From Nocardioides lacusdianchii (lineage in GTDB: Bacteria; Actinomycetota; Actinomycetes; Propionibacteriales; Nocardioidaceae), in NCBI RefSeq assembly GCF_020102855.1, contig NZ_JADHZD010000016.1, forward strand, positions 1 through 64,000: a DNA stretch of 64,000 nt, given 5' to 3'. Each line of letters starts with the position of its first letter. Within the stretch, counting starts at the first letter, position 1. The position numbers and the translations under genes are program-made. Of the stretch, positions 44,255 through 52,703 are shown piece after piece. Below the pieces are notes generated by a model, which worked only from the letters and a program-made list of their open reading frames with translations, ran no database searches and was not told the DNA's origin.

Positions 44255-46507
44255 TCAGTCCGCAGCCACGGCGGGCACGGGTGCGGGCACCAGCAGGAAC
44301 TCCTCGATGAAGACGTCCATCGGCACGGGCTTGCCGATCAGGAAGCCCTGGGCGTAGTCGACGCCCTCGGCCCGGACCACCTCGAGGATCTCGGGGTCGG
44401 AGACGAACTCGGCCACCGTCTGCTTGCCGAGGTCGCGGGCGATGCCGACGATCGAGCGCACGATCGTGCGGTCCACCGACGAGCGGTGGACGTGCGCGAC
44501 GAACTCGCCGTCGATCTTCACGTAGTCGAAGATCAGATGCTTGAGGTAGTAGAAGGAGCCGAAGCCCGCCCCGAAGTCGTCGAGGGCGAACCGGCACCCG
44601 AGGGCCGCCATCCGCTCGGCGAACTCGCGGGCCAGGGCGACGTCCGCCACCGCTGAGGTCTCGGTGATCTCCAGGATCAGCGCGTGCGGGTCGACATCGA
44701 AGCGCTGGAGCGCCGACAGGATGGTCTGCTCGACCGCGGGGTCGCCCATCGACGCCCCGGAGATGTTCACCTCCAGGCAGAAGTCGGGCACGATCTGGCG
44801 CAGCTGCGCGAGCATCTCGAGGCTGCGGTCGAGCACCCAGCGGTCGACCCTCGGCATGAGGCCGGCGCGCTCGGCGATGTAGACGAAGCGCCCGGGCGGC
44901 ACGAGCTCGCCGTCCTCGCCACGCAGGCGCAGGAGCACCTCGGCCGAGTCGATGCGACCGGTCTTCATGTCCATGATGGGCTGGAAGTGGAGCGCGAAGC
45001 GGTCGTGCTCGAGGGCCTCCTCGATCCGCGACTGCCACTGCAGCCGCATCGAGCTGCGCGGGCCGCGTCCCTCCCCCTCGGCGAGGAGCGCGACGCGGTT
45101 GCGGCCGGACTCCTTGGCGTCGTACATCGTCATGTCGGCGAGGGCGAGGATGTCGGCGGAGTGCTCGGAGGCCGCCGCGAACGTCACCGCGCCCACGCTC
45201 GCGGACACGTGACGGCGTACGCCGTCGAGGGTCGCCGCGTGGTCGCGGATGCGCTCCACGACGAGGTCCGCCACCCGCTGGGCAGCGGCCTGGTCGGCGT
45301 CGGTGAGCATGATGGCGAACTCGTCGCCGCCCACCCGCGCGACGACGTCGGTGGTGCGGATCGAACGACGCAGCAGACCCGCGATCGTCACGAGGAGCTG
45401 GTCGCCGGCGTTGTGCCCGAGCGAGTCGTTGACCTGCTTGAAGTTGTCGAGGTCCAGCAGCAGCAGGGCTCCGGTGGGACCGTGCCGGCGGCACCGGTCC
45501 AGGTGTCGCTCGAGCTCGCTCTCGAAGCGGCGCCTGTTGGCCAGCCCGGTGAGCACGTCGTGGTCGGCGAGGTGGGCGAGCCGGTCGAGGTAGCGACGGC
45601 GGTCGGAGACGTCGACGACGTTGACCATCACGATGTCGCCGATCTGCGGGTCCTGGACCACGGTGCTGCTGAGCGCCACGGCGACGTCGTTGCCGCCCGA
45701 GTCACGCAGACGGCACTCGGCGTCCATGATCTCGCTGCGGTGGGACATCAGGCGCTCGACGTGGTCCGAGATGGCGTCCTCGCCGGGCGTCTCGAAGCTC
45801 GTGAAGGGGTGCCCGACCATGTCCGGCGGCTCGAGGCCGACGATCACGGCCAGGGCGGTGTTGACGCGCACGACCGTTCCCGCCGGGTCGAGCAGGGCGA
45901 CCCCGTGCGGAGCGTTGTCGAAGAGCCGCTCCACACGCTCGTTCGCCGTCCGGGCACGACGGGTCTCCCGGTCGAGGTCGTGCACGATCCGCTGGACGAC
46001 GGGGGCGAGCACGAGCGCGACCGTGCTCCACACCGCGGCGCGGCGCCAGTCTCCCCACACGTACTCCGGCGCGCCGATGAGCACGATCGGGAGGAGGAAG
46101 ACGAGCACCGTCAGGCCGCTCGCCACCCACAGCTCACGGCGCGTGCCGGTGATGGCCAGCCACAGGATGGGCAGCAGGACGCTCGCACTCAGTCCGGACG
46201 AGGTGCCCCCCGCCGCGCCTCCCGACGCGTGGTGCACGAGGGCGACGAAGGGGAACATCAGGTACGCCGGCGCCGGGTCGAGCCACGTGCGCTCGGGGCG
46301 GCGCACCGCGAGGACGAAGAGGGCCGCGACCGCGACGAGGAGCAGCCCGGCCAACGCGTAGACCCACCACCCGCTGACGTACGGCGGGACCAGGATGACC
46401 CCGAGGCACGCCAGCGCCACCGCGGCGAACGGCACCGCCAGCCCTACGCCGGGCTTGCCGTTGCGCAACCACAGCAGCGGGTCCGCATGTTGCCGAGATC
46501 TTGACAC
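44255..46507 (-). CDS. membrane GGDEF-EAL cyclic di-GMP enzyme
   Basis: A 750-residue bifunctional regulator. The N-terminal 190 residues hold five to six membrane helices, then a PAS domain (FDNAPHGVALLDPAGTVVRVN), a GGDEF domain with intact RVGGDEF and an inhibitory RTTD site five residues before it, and an EAL domain with EVLLR, EITET, DDFGAGFG and KIDGEF all present. So both diguanylate cyclase and phosphodiesterase activity are possible. The GTG at 46507 has no clear ribosome site. It leads the operon with the glycosyltransferase. Confidence 0.93.
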   Translation of the reverse strand: MSRSRQHADPLLWLRNGKPGVGLAVPFAAVALACLGVILVPPYVSGWWVYALAGLLLVAVAALFVLAVRRPERTWLDPAPAYLMFPFVALVHHASGGAAGGTSSGLSASVLLPILWLAITGTRRELWVASGLTVLVFLLPIVLIGAPEYVWGDWRRAAVWSTVALVLAPVVQRIVHDLDRETRRARTANERVERLFDNAPHGVALLDPAGTVVRVNTALAVIVGLEPPDMVGHPFTSFETPGEDAISDHVERLMSHRSEIMDAECRLRDSGGNDVAVALSSTVVQDPQIGDIVMVNVVDVSDRRRYLDRLAHLADHDVLTGLANRRRFESELERHLDRCRRHGPTGALLLLDLDNFKQVNDSLGHNAGDQLLVTIAGLLRRSIRTTDVVARVGGDEFAIMLTDADQAAAQRVADLVVERIRDHAATLDGVRRHVSASVGAVTFAAASEHSADILALADMTMYDAKESGRNRVALLAEGEGRGPRSSMRLQWQSRIEEALEHDRFALHFQPIMDMKTGRIDSAEVLLRLRGEDGELVPPGRFVYIAERAGLMPRVDRWVLDRSLEMLAQLRQIVPDFCLEVNISGASMGDPAVEQTILSALQRFDVDPHALILEITETSAVADVALAREFAERMAALGCRFALDDFGAGFGSFYYLKHLIFDYVKIDGEFVAHVHRSSVDRTIVRSIVGIARDLGKQTVAEFVSDPEILEVVRAEGVDYAQGFLIGKPVPMDVFIEEFLLVPAPVPAVAAD

Positions 46508-46555
46508 GCACTTGATCGTACGTGCGATCTTCGTCCGCCGGGGCCGATTCGGTGG

Positions 46556-48394
46556 TCAGTCCTCCGCGTCGAGGTCCGCAGCCACCCGGCGGTGCGCCTC
46601 CCAGATCTCCTCGGGCATCCGGTCGAACTGCGCGAGGTGCTCCTCGCGGAAGCCCATCTCCTGCTGCCAGCGCTCCTTGTCGATGGTGAGGATGCGCTGG
46701 AGGTCGGCGGCCGGGACGTCCATGCCCGCGAGGTCGAGCTCCTCCTCGGTCGGGATGATGCCCACGGCCGTGCGGCGTCCCTCGACCTCGCCGTTCTTCA
46801 GCTGCAGGAGCCAGAGCAGCGGACGCAGGTTGTCGCGGTAGCCGGGCCACAGGAAGTGCCCGTCGTCGGGGTCCTTCTGGAACCAGTTGACGTGCGCGAA
46901 GATCGGCTGCTCCTTCGCCGCACCGACGACGTCGAGATAGTGGCGGGCGTAGTCACCCTCGCCGTAGGCCATGAAGGGCCGGTTCGACATCGGGTCGTAG
47001 CGCAGCTGGCCGTCGACGCCCTCGGCCGCGAAGGTCGCCTCGGCCCCGAGCGTCAGGCCGTCGTAGACGCCCTCGGCGAGGTCGGTGATCGCGCGGATGA
47101 GCGGCTCGCGGTCGCGGGTGCGGCCGCCGAAGATGATCGCGTCGATCGGCACGCCCGCCGGCACGTCGTAGTCGGGTGCGATGTTGGGGACGTTGGCCAG
47201 GGTCGTGGTGAAGCGGCTGTTGGGGTGCGCCCACGCGGCCGTGTCGTTGTCCTTGCGGTCGGCCAGTGGTGCGCCGGTCCAGTCGAGCCAGCCCTTCACG
47301 TCGGTCGGCGGCTTCGGGGACTTGCCCTCCCACCACACCTCGCCCGTCGTGGGGTTGTGGGCGACGTTGGTGAAGATCGCCTGCGAGCCCTCCCGGATCG
47401 AGTCCAGTGCGTTGGGGTTGGTCACCTCGTTGGTGTCCTTGGCGACGCCGAAGACGCCGTACTCCGGGTTCATCCCCATCAGCCGACCGGACTCCTCGTC
47501 GACCCACAGCCACGCGATGTCGTCGCCGTAGAACGTCACGTGGTAGCGCTCGCCCAGCGCGTCCGGGGGAGCCATCATCGCGAGGTTGGTCTTGCCGGAG
47601 GCGCTGGGGAAGCCGCCGCAGACGTGCCAGGTCTTCCCGGTCTCCTTGTCGTGGATGCCGATGAGCATGTACTGCTCGGCGAGGAACTTCCGGCTCGCCC
47701 AGCCGTCGTACGCCCCCTGCCGCAGGCCGTGCGCGATCTTGCCCAGGAGCGCGTTGCCGCCGTAGGAGGAGCCGAAGTGCAGGATCGTGCGCTCGTCGGC
47801 GACGGTCACGAAGTAGCGCTGGTCGTCGGGGGTGCCCTGGCCGAGGCTCTCCAGGTCGCCGGTGACGTGGACCGCGCGGACGAAGGAGTCCGGGTCCTCG
47901 AGGTCGTTGACGAACTGCACGCCCACGCGGGCCATCCGGATCATGTGGAGCACGACGGTGCGGGTGTCGGTGAGCTCGACGCCGGCGGCCCAGGGCTCGA
48001 GCGGGTTGCCGGGGGGTGACATCAGGTAGGGGATGACGTACATCGTCTTGCCCTCGGACGCGCCGCGCATCCGGTCGTGGAGCATCGGCTTCATCTCCGA
48101 GGCCGGGCGCCAGTTGTTGTAGACGCCGCGGTCCTTCTCGTCGTTCGTCGCGACGATGGTGCGCTCCTCGGAGCGGGCGGTGTCCTTGTAGTAGCTGCGG
48201 GAGTAGTAGCGCCCCTCCCCCGCGCGCTGGAGCTCGCCGGCCGCCACGGCCTCCTCGAGGAGGCGGGCGTCGTCGGAGGCGTTGACCACCTCGACGTGCT
48301 CGGCGCCGGTGAGCTCGGCGTACTCCTTGACGAACTCGCGGACACGGGGGTTGGTCAGCCCGGCTTCGTCCAGGACTGCCTCGAGATCTGCCAT
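46556..48394 (-). CDS. pckG: second phosphoenolpyruvate carboxykinase (GTP), P-loop Cys to Ser
   Basis: A paralogue of 612 residues with the same fold as the copy at 40546-42393 but clearly diverged. The P-loop reads FPSASGKTNLAM, with serine where GTP-type enzymes have the reactive cysteine. The kinase-2 motif (HVTFYGDDIAWLW) and NPEYGVFGVAKDTNEVTNP are intact, so it may be active with altered regulation. The start ATG at 48394 has GAGAGG upstream. It ends 48 bases before the GGDEF-EAL gene on the same strand, and could share a transcript. Confidence 0.92.
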   Translation of the reverse strand: MADLEAVLDEAGLTNPRVREFVKEYAELTGAEHVEVVNASDDARLLEEAVAAGELQRAGEGRYYSRSYYKDTARSEERTIVATNDEKDRGVYNNWRPASEMKPMLHDRMRGASEGKTMYVIPYLMSPPGNPLEPWAAGVELTDTRTVVLHMIRMARVGVQFVNDLEDPDSFVRAVHVTGDLESLGQGTPDDQRYFVTVADERTILHFGSSYGGNALLGKIAHGLRQGAYDGWASRKFLAEQYMLIGIHDKETGKTWHVCGGFPSASGKTNLAMMAPPDALGERYHVTFYGDDIAWLWVDEESGRLMGMNPEYGVFGVAKDTNEVTNPNALDSIREGSQAIFTNVAHNPTTGEVWWEGKSPKPPTDVKGWLDWTGAPLADRKDNDTAAWAHPNSRFTTTLANVPNIAPDYDVPAGVPIDAIIFGGRTRDREPLIRAITDLAEGVYDGLTLGAEATFAAEGVDGQLRYDPMSNRPFMAYGEGDYARHYLDVVGAAKEQPIFAHVNWFQKDPDDGHFLWPGYRDNLRPLLWLLQLKNGEVEGRRTAVGIIPTEEELDLAGMDVPAADLQRILTIDKERWQQEMGFREEHLAQFDRMPEEIWEAHRRVAADLDAED

Positions 48395-48576
48395 CGCGCT
48401 GCCTCTCGTCGTGCGACGACCCGTTGTTCGACGTGCCGTCGCGTGTGCGGTGCTAGGCACCCTAGGGCACCGCCTCGCGGGCCGGACCGGCCCTCGGGAG
48501 GTGCTGATTTCGCTCGTCCGGAGTACGTCCGCTATTCTCGACCAGTCCTCGCGGGTCCTACGACCAGCACGGACGG

Positions 48577-48649
48577 GCGCCTGTAGCTCAACGGATAGAG
48601 CATCTGACTACGGATCAGAAGGTTTGGGGTTCGAATCCCTACAGGCGCG
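48577..48649 (+). tRNA. tRNA-Arg (ACG)
   Basis: A 73-nucleotide tRNA: acceptor GCGCCTG pairs with CAGGCGC, D-arm AGCTCAACGGATAGAGC, anticodon loop CTACGGA with anticodon ACG, T-arm GGTTCGAATCC. The A34 is normally changed to inosine, reading CGU, CGC and CGA. CCA is not encoded. TATTCT 40-50 bases upstream is a probable -10 box. Genes encoding this tRNA often serve as integration sites. Confidence 0.97.
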
Positions 48650-49388
48650 CAGATCGGAACAGGTCGATGACCTGCACGAACGCCACACGCGAGGCGAGAC
48701 ACCACCCACCACGGTCGCCAGCATCGGCTCAAGAATCGGCCCAAGAACCACCGCAGGTACCACTGGCGGAAGCAGGCGGGTCCCGGCGCACCCAGCCGCA
48801 CCACTCCCCCTCGGGGTCCGCGTCGCCTGACCGCTCGGAGCCGCTCCACGCGTGGCCAGCGGTATCGGCGCAGCCGTGATCATGCCCATCACCCTGGCCG
48901 TCATCACCTCGACCTTCCCGAGGAGCAGCGGGGAGCTGAGGGTGCGTTGCATCGACGGTAGAAGTCCGCGGTACCAGCGCACGGTTGTCCAGGCGACCGC
49001 GCTCGAGAACGGACTCGGTGGTCTCGGTGATGTCGAGCAGCACGTCGCCTGGCAGGGCGATGTCGGTGATGTCGATTCGCTCGATCGTCAGGCGCACGGT
49101 GTCGTTCATCGCGGGTTGGCGAATTCGATGCCGCAACTGAGCTTGACCCGGGCGAGCCGCTCGACCTCTTCGATGTCGTTGTGTGCGGCGCCCGGCAGGC
49201 CAATGGGTCTCCTTGTGGCCACGCCTAACGGCAACGAATGGCAGTTGGGTGTCCGCACGCGGTGTGATCTCGCGTGCGTCCGGGGCTGTAACGGCCTGCC
49301 GGTGTGGTGGTCACGTCCCCTCCGGACGGGCAGTTATCAGCACCGTGTACGCCGCCTAGCGTCGAACCGACGACACGAGGAGGATCCG
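48650..49388. pseudogene. degenerate stretch after tRNA-Arg, no intact gene
   Basis: Nearly 740 bases without a convincing gene. On the minus strand two short reading fragments overlap as ATGA: one ends ...GIEFANPR (stop about 49112), and the next starts MNDTVRLTIERIDITDI and loses its coding character after about 50 residues. They look like remains of two coupled genes. I could not name the family. Translation across the tRNA yields a well-known spurious frame. The mftD promoter is at the right end (49321-49362). Confidence 0.4.
49317..49362 (+). promoter_or_regulatory. mftD promoter region
   Basis: CTAGCGT (49356-49362) is a probable -10 core, 33 bases before the mftD start. No -35 box is visible at the right distance. 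A near-palindrome, CCCCTCCGGACGGG (49317-49330), lies upstream and overlaps TCCGGACGGGCAG, which recurs with two changes in front of the alcohol dehydrogenase gene. An activator-dependent promoter is possible. Confidence 0.5.
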
Positions 49389-50567
49389 ATGGGTCAGTGG
49401 TTCGAGACAGTGAACGAGGCGCAACGACGGGCGAAGAAGAGGCTGCCGTCGTCGGTCTACTCCGCCCTGCTCGCCGGGTCGGAGCGGGGAATCTCCTACG
49501 ACGACAACACGCGGGCGTTCGGCGAGCTGGGCCTGGCGCCGCACGTGGCCGGACTCTCGGCCAAGCGTGACCTCGCCACCCGGGTGATGGGCCAGGACAT
49601 CTCGATGCCGGTGATCATCTCGCCGACAGGGGTGCAGGCCGTGCACCCCGACGGTGAGGTTGCCGTGGCGCGCGCCTCTGCGGCGCGGGGTACGGCGATG
49701 GGCCTGAGCTCATTCGCCAGCAAGCCGCTCACCGAGGTGATCGCGGCGAACTCGCAGACGTTCTTCCAGACCTATTGGATGGGCGACCGCGACGCGATGG
49801 TCCGTCGGATGAATCGGGCCCGCGACGCGGGAGCGGTCGGGCTGATCGCCACGCTGGACTGGTCCTTCTCGCACGGCCGCGACTGGGGCAGCCCGCAGAT
49901 CCCGGAGAAGCTCGACCTCAAGGCGATGGCGAAGTTCGCGCCCGAGGTGCTGCGCCGCCCGCGGTGGCTCGCCGACTTCCTGCGCTCCGGTGCCCTGCCC
50001 GACCTGAGCGCGCCCAACCTGGCCGAGCCCGGTGGCGAGGCGCCGACGTTCTTCGGGGCGTACGGCGAATGGATGACCACCCCGCCGCCGTCCTGGGAGG
50101 ACGTGGCCTGGCTGCGTGAGGAGTGGGGTGGGCCGTTTATGCTCAAGGGGATCTGCCGCGTCGACGACGCGCTTCGCGCCCGCGACGCGGGGGTCACCGC
50201 CATCTCCGTCTCCAACCACGGCGGCAACAACCTGGACGGCACCCCGGCCCCGATCCGGGTGCTCCCGTCGATCGCGGCCGCCGTCGGTGACGACCTCGAC
50301 GTGCTGCTCGACTCCGGGATCAGGCGGGGCAGCGACGTCGTGAAGGCGGTCGCCCTCGGTGCCAAGGCCGTGATGATCGGCCGCGCCTACCTCTGGGGGC
50401 TCGCCGCCGGCGGCCAGCCGGGCGTCGAGAACGTCCTCGACATCCTGCGCGGTGGCATCGACTCCACGCTGCTGGGGCTCGGCCACTCCTCCATCCACGA
50501 CCTCACGCCCGACGACGTGATCGTCCCCGACGGCTTCACCCGCACCTTGGGCGTCCCGCGGTCGTGA
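49389..50567 (+). CDS. mftD: pre-mycofactocin synthase MftD
   Basis: An FMN-dependent enzyme of the lactate dehydrogenase (LldD) family that deaminates the cyclised peptide to make pre-mycofactocin, the redox-active form. The 392-residue protein starts MGQWFETVNEAQRRAKKRLP, typical of MftD, and carries AVSNHGGNNLDGTPAP and the FMN-site IRRGSDVVKAVALGAKAVMIGR. GAGGAGGAT precedes the ATG. It is coupled by GTGA overlap to an SDR. Unlike in mycobacteria it is about 9.5 kb from mftABC, and on the same strand. Confidence 0.93.
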   Translation: MGQWFETVNEAQRRAKKRLPSSVYSALLAGSERGISYDDNTRAFGELGLAPHVAGLSAKRDLATRVMGQDISMPVIISPTGVQAVHPDGEVAVARASAARGTAMGLSSFASKPLTEVIAANSQTFFQTYWMGDRDAMVRRMNRARDAGAVGLIATLDWSFSHGRDWGSPQIPEKLDLKAMAKFAPEVLRRPRWLADFLRSGALPDLSAPNLAEPGGEAPTFFGAYGEWMTTPPPSWEDVAWLREEWGGPFMLKGICRVDDALRARDAGVTAISVSNHGGNNLDGTPAPIRVLPSIAAAVGDDLDVLLDSGIRRGSDVVKAVALGAKAVMIGRAYLWGLAAGGQPGVENVLDILRGGIDSTLLGLGHSSIHDLTPDDVIVPDGFTRTLGVPRS

Positions 50568-51343
50568 CCCGCGTCGCCCTCGTCACCGGTGCTGCTCGGG
50601 GGATCGGCGCGGCCACGGTCCGCGCCCTCGTCGACGACGGCTGCCGCGTGGTCGCGGTCGATGCGTGCCTCGGCGAGGACCATGGATTGCCCGGTGTCGA
50701 CTACCCGTTGGCGACGCGCGACGACCTCGACCTGCTCGGGTCGTACGGCGACGCGGTCATCACGCACGTCGCCGACGTCCGGGACCCCGACGGACTCGGT
50801 GCGGCGGCCGACCTCGCACTGGAGCGCTGGGGAAGGCTGGACGTGGCCGTGGCCAGCGCCGCCGTGATGGTCGGCGGTCGGCCCGCGTGGGAGACGACGG
50901 CCGCCGAGCTCGAGTCGCTCTGGGCGGTCGACCTGGTCGGCGTGTGGAACACCGCCGTCGTCGCCGTACCCCACATGCTGGCCGGCCCGGACCCGGCGAG
51001 CTGCCGGTTCGTCGCGATCGCCTCCGCCGCGGGCAGCCGGGGGCTGTTCCACCTGGCCGGCTACACCGCGACCAAGCACGCAGTGATCGGACTGGTGCGC
51101 GGCCTGGCGGCAGACCTGGTCGGGACCGGCGTCACGGCGGTGACCGTCTCACCCGGAGCCACTCGCACCGCGATGCTCGACGCGACGGCCCGGCTCTACG
51201 GGCTCGAGGACCCGGCCGACCTGGCCGGCGACCAGCTCACCCGACGCCTGCACGAGCCGGCGGAGGTGGCCGCGACGATCGTGCACTGCTGCTCCGTGGC
51301 GGGCGGACTGCTCAACGGCTCGGTCATCGACCTGGGAGGCTGA
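50564..51343 (+). CDS. mycofactocin-coupled SDR-family oxidoreductase
   Basis: A short-chain dehydrogenase of 259 residues. It has the nucleotide-binding motif VTGAARGIGAATV, the catalytic YTATK and an SASAAG strand. Proteins of this subgroup hold their NAD permanently and pass electrons to mycofactocin; family membership is inferred from the clustered mftD and the extended loop after the first strand (ACLGEDHGLPGVDYPLATRDDL). The substrate is an alcohol, but unknown. It overlaps mftD as GTGA. Confidence 0.88.
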   Translation: MTRVALVTGAARGIGAATVRALVDDGCRVVAVDACLGEDHGLPGVDYPLATRDDLDLLGSYGDAVITHVADVRDPDGLGAAADLALERWGRLDVAVASAAVMVGGRPAWETTAAELESLWAVDLVGVWNTAVVAVPHMLAGPDPASCRFVAIASAAGSRGLFHLAGYTATKHAVIGLVRGLAADLVGTGVTAVTVSPGATRTAMLDATARLYGLEDPADLAGDQLTRRLHEPAEVAATIVHCCSVAGGLLNGSVIDLGG

Positions 51344-51360
51344 GCTTGCATCTGGTTGTG

Positions 51361-51476
51361 CCTGTCCGATCGGGCAGGGCGGCCCCCGCACAGTGACGGG
51401 CGGAAGTCGCCCGGCCGGCACCTAGGGTGAGGGCGTCCCACCAGTGGGTTCCCGGCTCGCTTCCCTGGGCTACCGT
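51361..51476 (+). promoter_or_regulatory. palindrome and promoter upstream of alcohol dehydrogenase
   Basis: CCTGTCCGATCGGGCAGG (51361-51378) is an 18-bp palindrome with one mismatched pair. CTACCGTGGAAACGAA begins at 51470 and closely matches the mftA core CTAGCGTGGAAAGCGA; the -10 TACCGT would start transcription some 20 bases before the gene. A second candidate, TAGGGT (51423-51428), lies further upstream. The palindrome is likely to be a regulator site, perhaps for the two-component regulator encoded downstream. Confidence 0.5.
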
Positions 51477-51502
51477 GGAAACGAACCGGGTGAGGAGGTC
51501 CT

Positions 51503-52690
51503 GTGGTGTCTGCCCTGACCCCTTCGCGCCCCCCGGCCCCTCCAGCCCTGGCGAAGTTCCACGCGCCGGAGGTGGTGTTCGGTGCCGACTCACTGGGTGA
51601 GGCAGGGTTCGCGGCCATCCGGCTGGGGGCACGTCGACCGTTCCTGGTCACGGACCCCGGCATCGTGGAGGCGGGCTGGCTGGCGACGCTGCTCACCCGG
51701 CTCAAGGCCGAGGGGCTCACGCCGGTGCTGTGGACCGACGTCACGCCCAACCCCAAGGACCACGAGGTGCGCCGGGCCTACGAGTTGTATGCCGAAAGCG
51801 AGTGCGACGTCATCATCGCCCTCGGCGGCGGCTCGGTCATCGATGCGGCCAAGGGCGTCGCGATCCTCTCCGGCAACGGCGGCGACATCCGCGACTACGC
51901 CGGCGTCGACCAGGTGACGCGACCCATCCCGCCGCTGCTGATGATCCCCACGACCTCCGGCACTGGCGCCGACGTGTCGCAGTTCTGCATCGTCACCGAC
52001 ACCGACAGGCACGTGAAGCTGACCATCATGGGCCGAGCCCTGGTACCCGATGTGTCGATCACGGACCCGCGGTTGCTCACGACCATGCCCGAGGACCTCA
52101 ACGCCGCCACGGGCCTCGATGCACTCACCCACGGCATCGAGGCTTTCGTGTCGCTGGCGCACAACCCGCTCGCCGACACCCATGCGCTGAACGCGGTGGG
52201 CCTCGTCTGCCGCAACCTGCGCACGACGATCACCGAGCCGGCCGAGATGACGGCGCGGGCGAAGATGGCGCAGGCCAGCCTGCAAGCGGGCCTCGCCTTC
52301 ACCAATGCGATCCTCGGCGCCACGCACGCCATGAGCCACCAGGTCGGCGGGCTGCTGGACGCGCCGCACGGCGTGGTCAACGGTGTCCTGCTGCCCCACG
52401 TGATCCGCTACAACGCCCGTGCCAGTCCTGACCGCTTCATCGACCTGGCCCGGTCGGCCGGCATCGCCGTCGACGGCATGCCCGGCGAGGAGGCCGCCGA
52501 GCTCCTCGCCCAGCACATCCGGCGGCTCGCCGACGACGTGGGCGTTCCGCGCGGGCTGCGCGAGCTCGGGGTGTCCGACACCGACATCGACACGATGGCG
52601 CACACCACGCTCGACGACGCGTGCCTGACCACCAACCCGCGCACGGCGTCCGAGGCCGAGATCCAGCAGCTGTTCAGGGACGCCCTGTGA
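51503..52690 (+). CDS. iron-containing alcohol dehydrogenase
   Basis: A 395-residue type III alcohol dehydrogenase. The NAD site is LGGGSVIDAAKGVAI with TTSGTGADVS; metal ligands are supplied by DALTHGIEAF and GATHAMSHQVGG...APHG. Substrate unknown; an alcohol that feeds mycofactocin or NAD. GAGGAGG lies just upstream of the GTG start; a second GTG follows directly. Its promoter resembles that of mftA. It is followed by a two-component system 13 bases on. Confidence 0.9.
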   Translation: MVSALTPSRPPAPPALAKFHAPEVVFGADSLGEAGFAAIRLGARRPFLVTDPGIVEAGWLATLLTRLKAEGLTPVLWTDVTPNPKDHEVRRAYELYAESECDVIIALGGGSVIDAAKGVAILSGNGGDIRDYAGVDQVTRPIPPLLMIPTTSGTGADVSQFCIVTDTDRHVKLTIMGRALVPDVSITDPRLLTTMPEDLNAATGLDALTHGIEAFVSLAHNPLADTHALNAVGLVCRNLRTTITEPAEMTARAKMAQASLQAGLAFTNAILGATHAMSHQVGGLLDAPHGVVNGVLLPHVIRYNARASPDRFIDLARSAGIAVDGMPGEEAAELLAQHIRRLADDVGVPRGLRELGVSDTDIDTMAHTTLDDACLTTNPRTASEAEIQQLFRDAL

Positions 52691-52703
52691 TGAGGGGCGC
52701 ATC

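Noticed and set aside
48532..48849. A 105-residue frame on the minus strand over tRNA-Arg containing GIRTPNLLIRSQMLYPLSYR
   Set aside because: This is a well-known false protein produced by translating the complement of tRNA-Arg.
50564..51343. Assignment of the SDR as a biosynthetic ketoreductase
   Set aside because: Its GTGA overlap with mftD and its nearby mycofactocin genes make an MFT-coupled alcohol dehydrogenase the better call.
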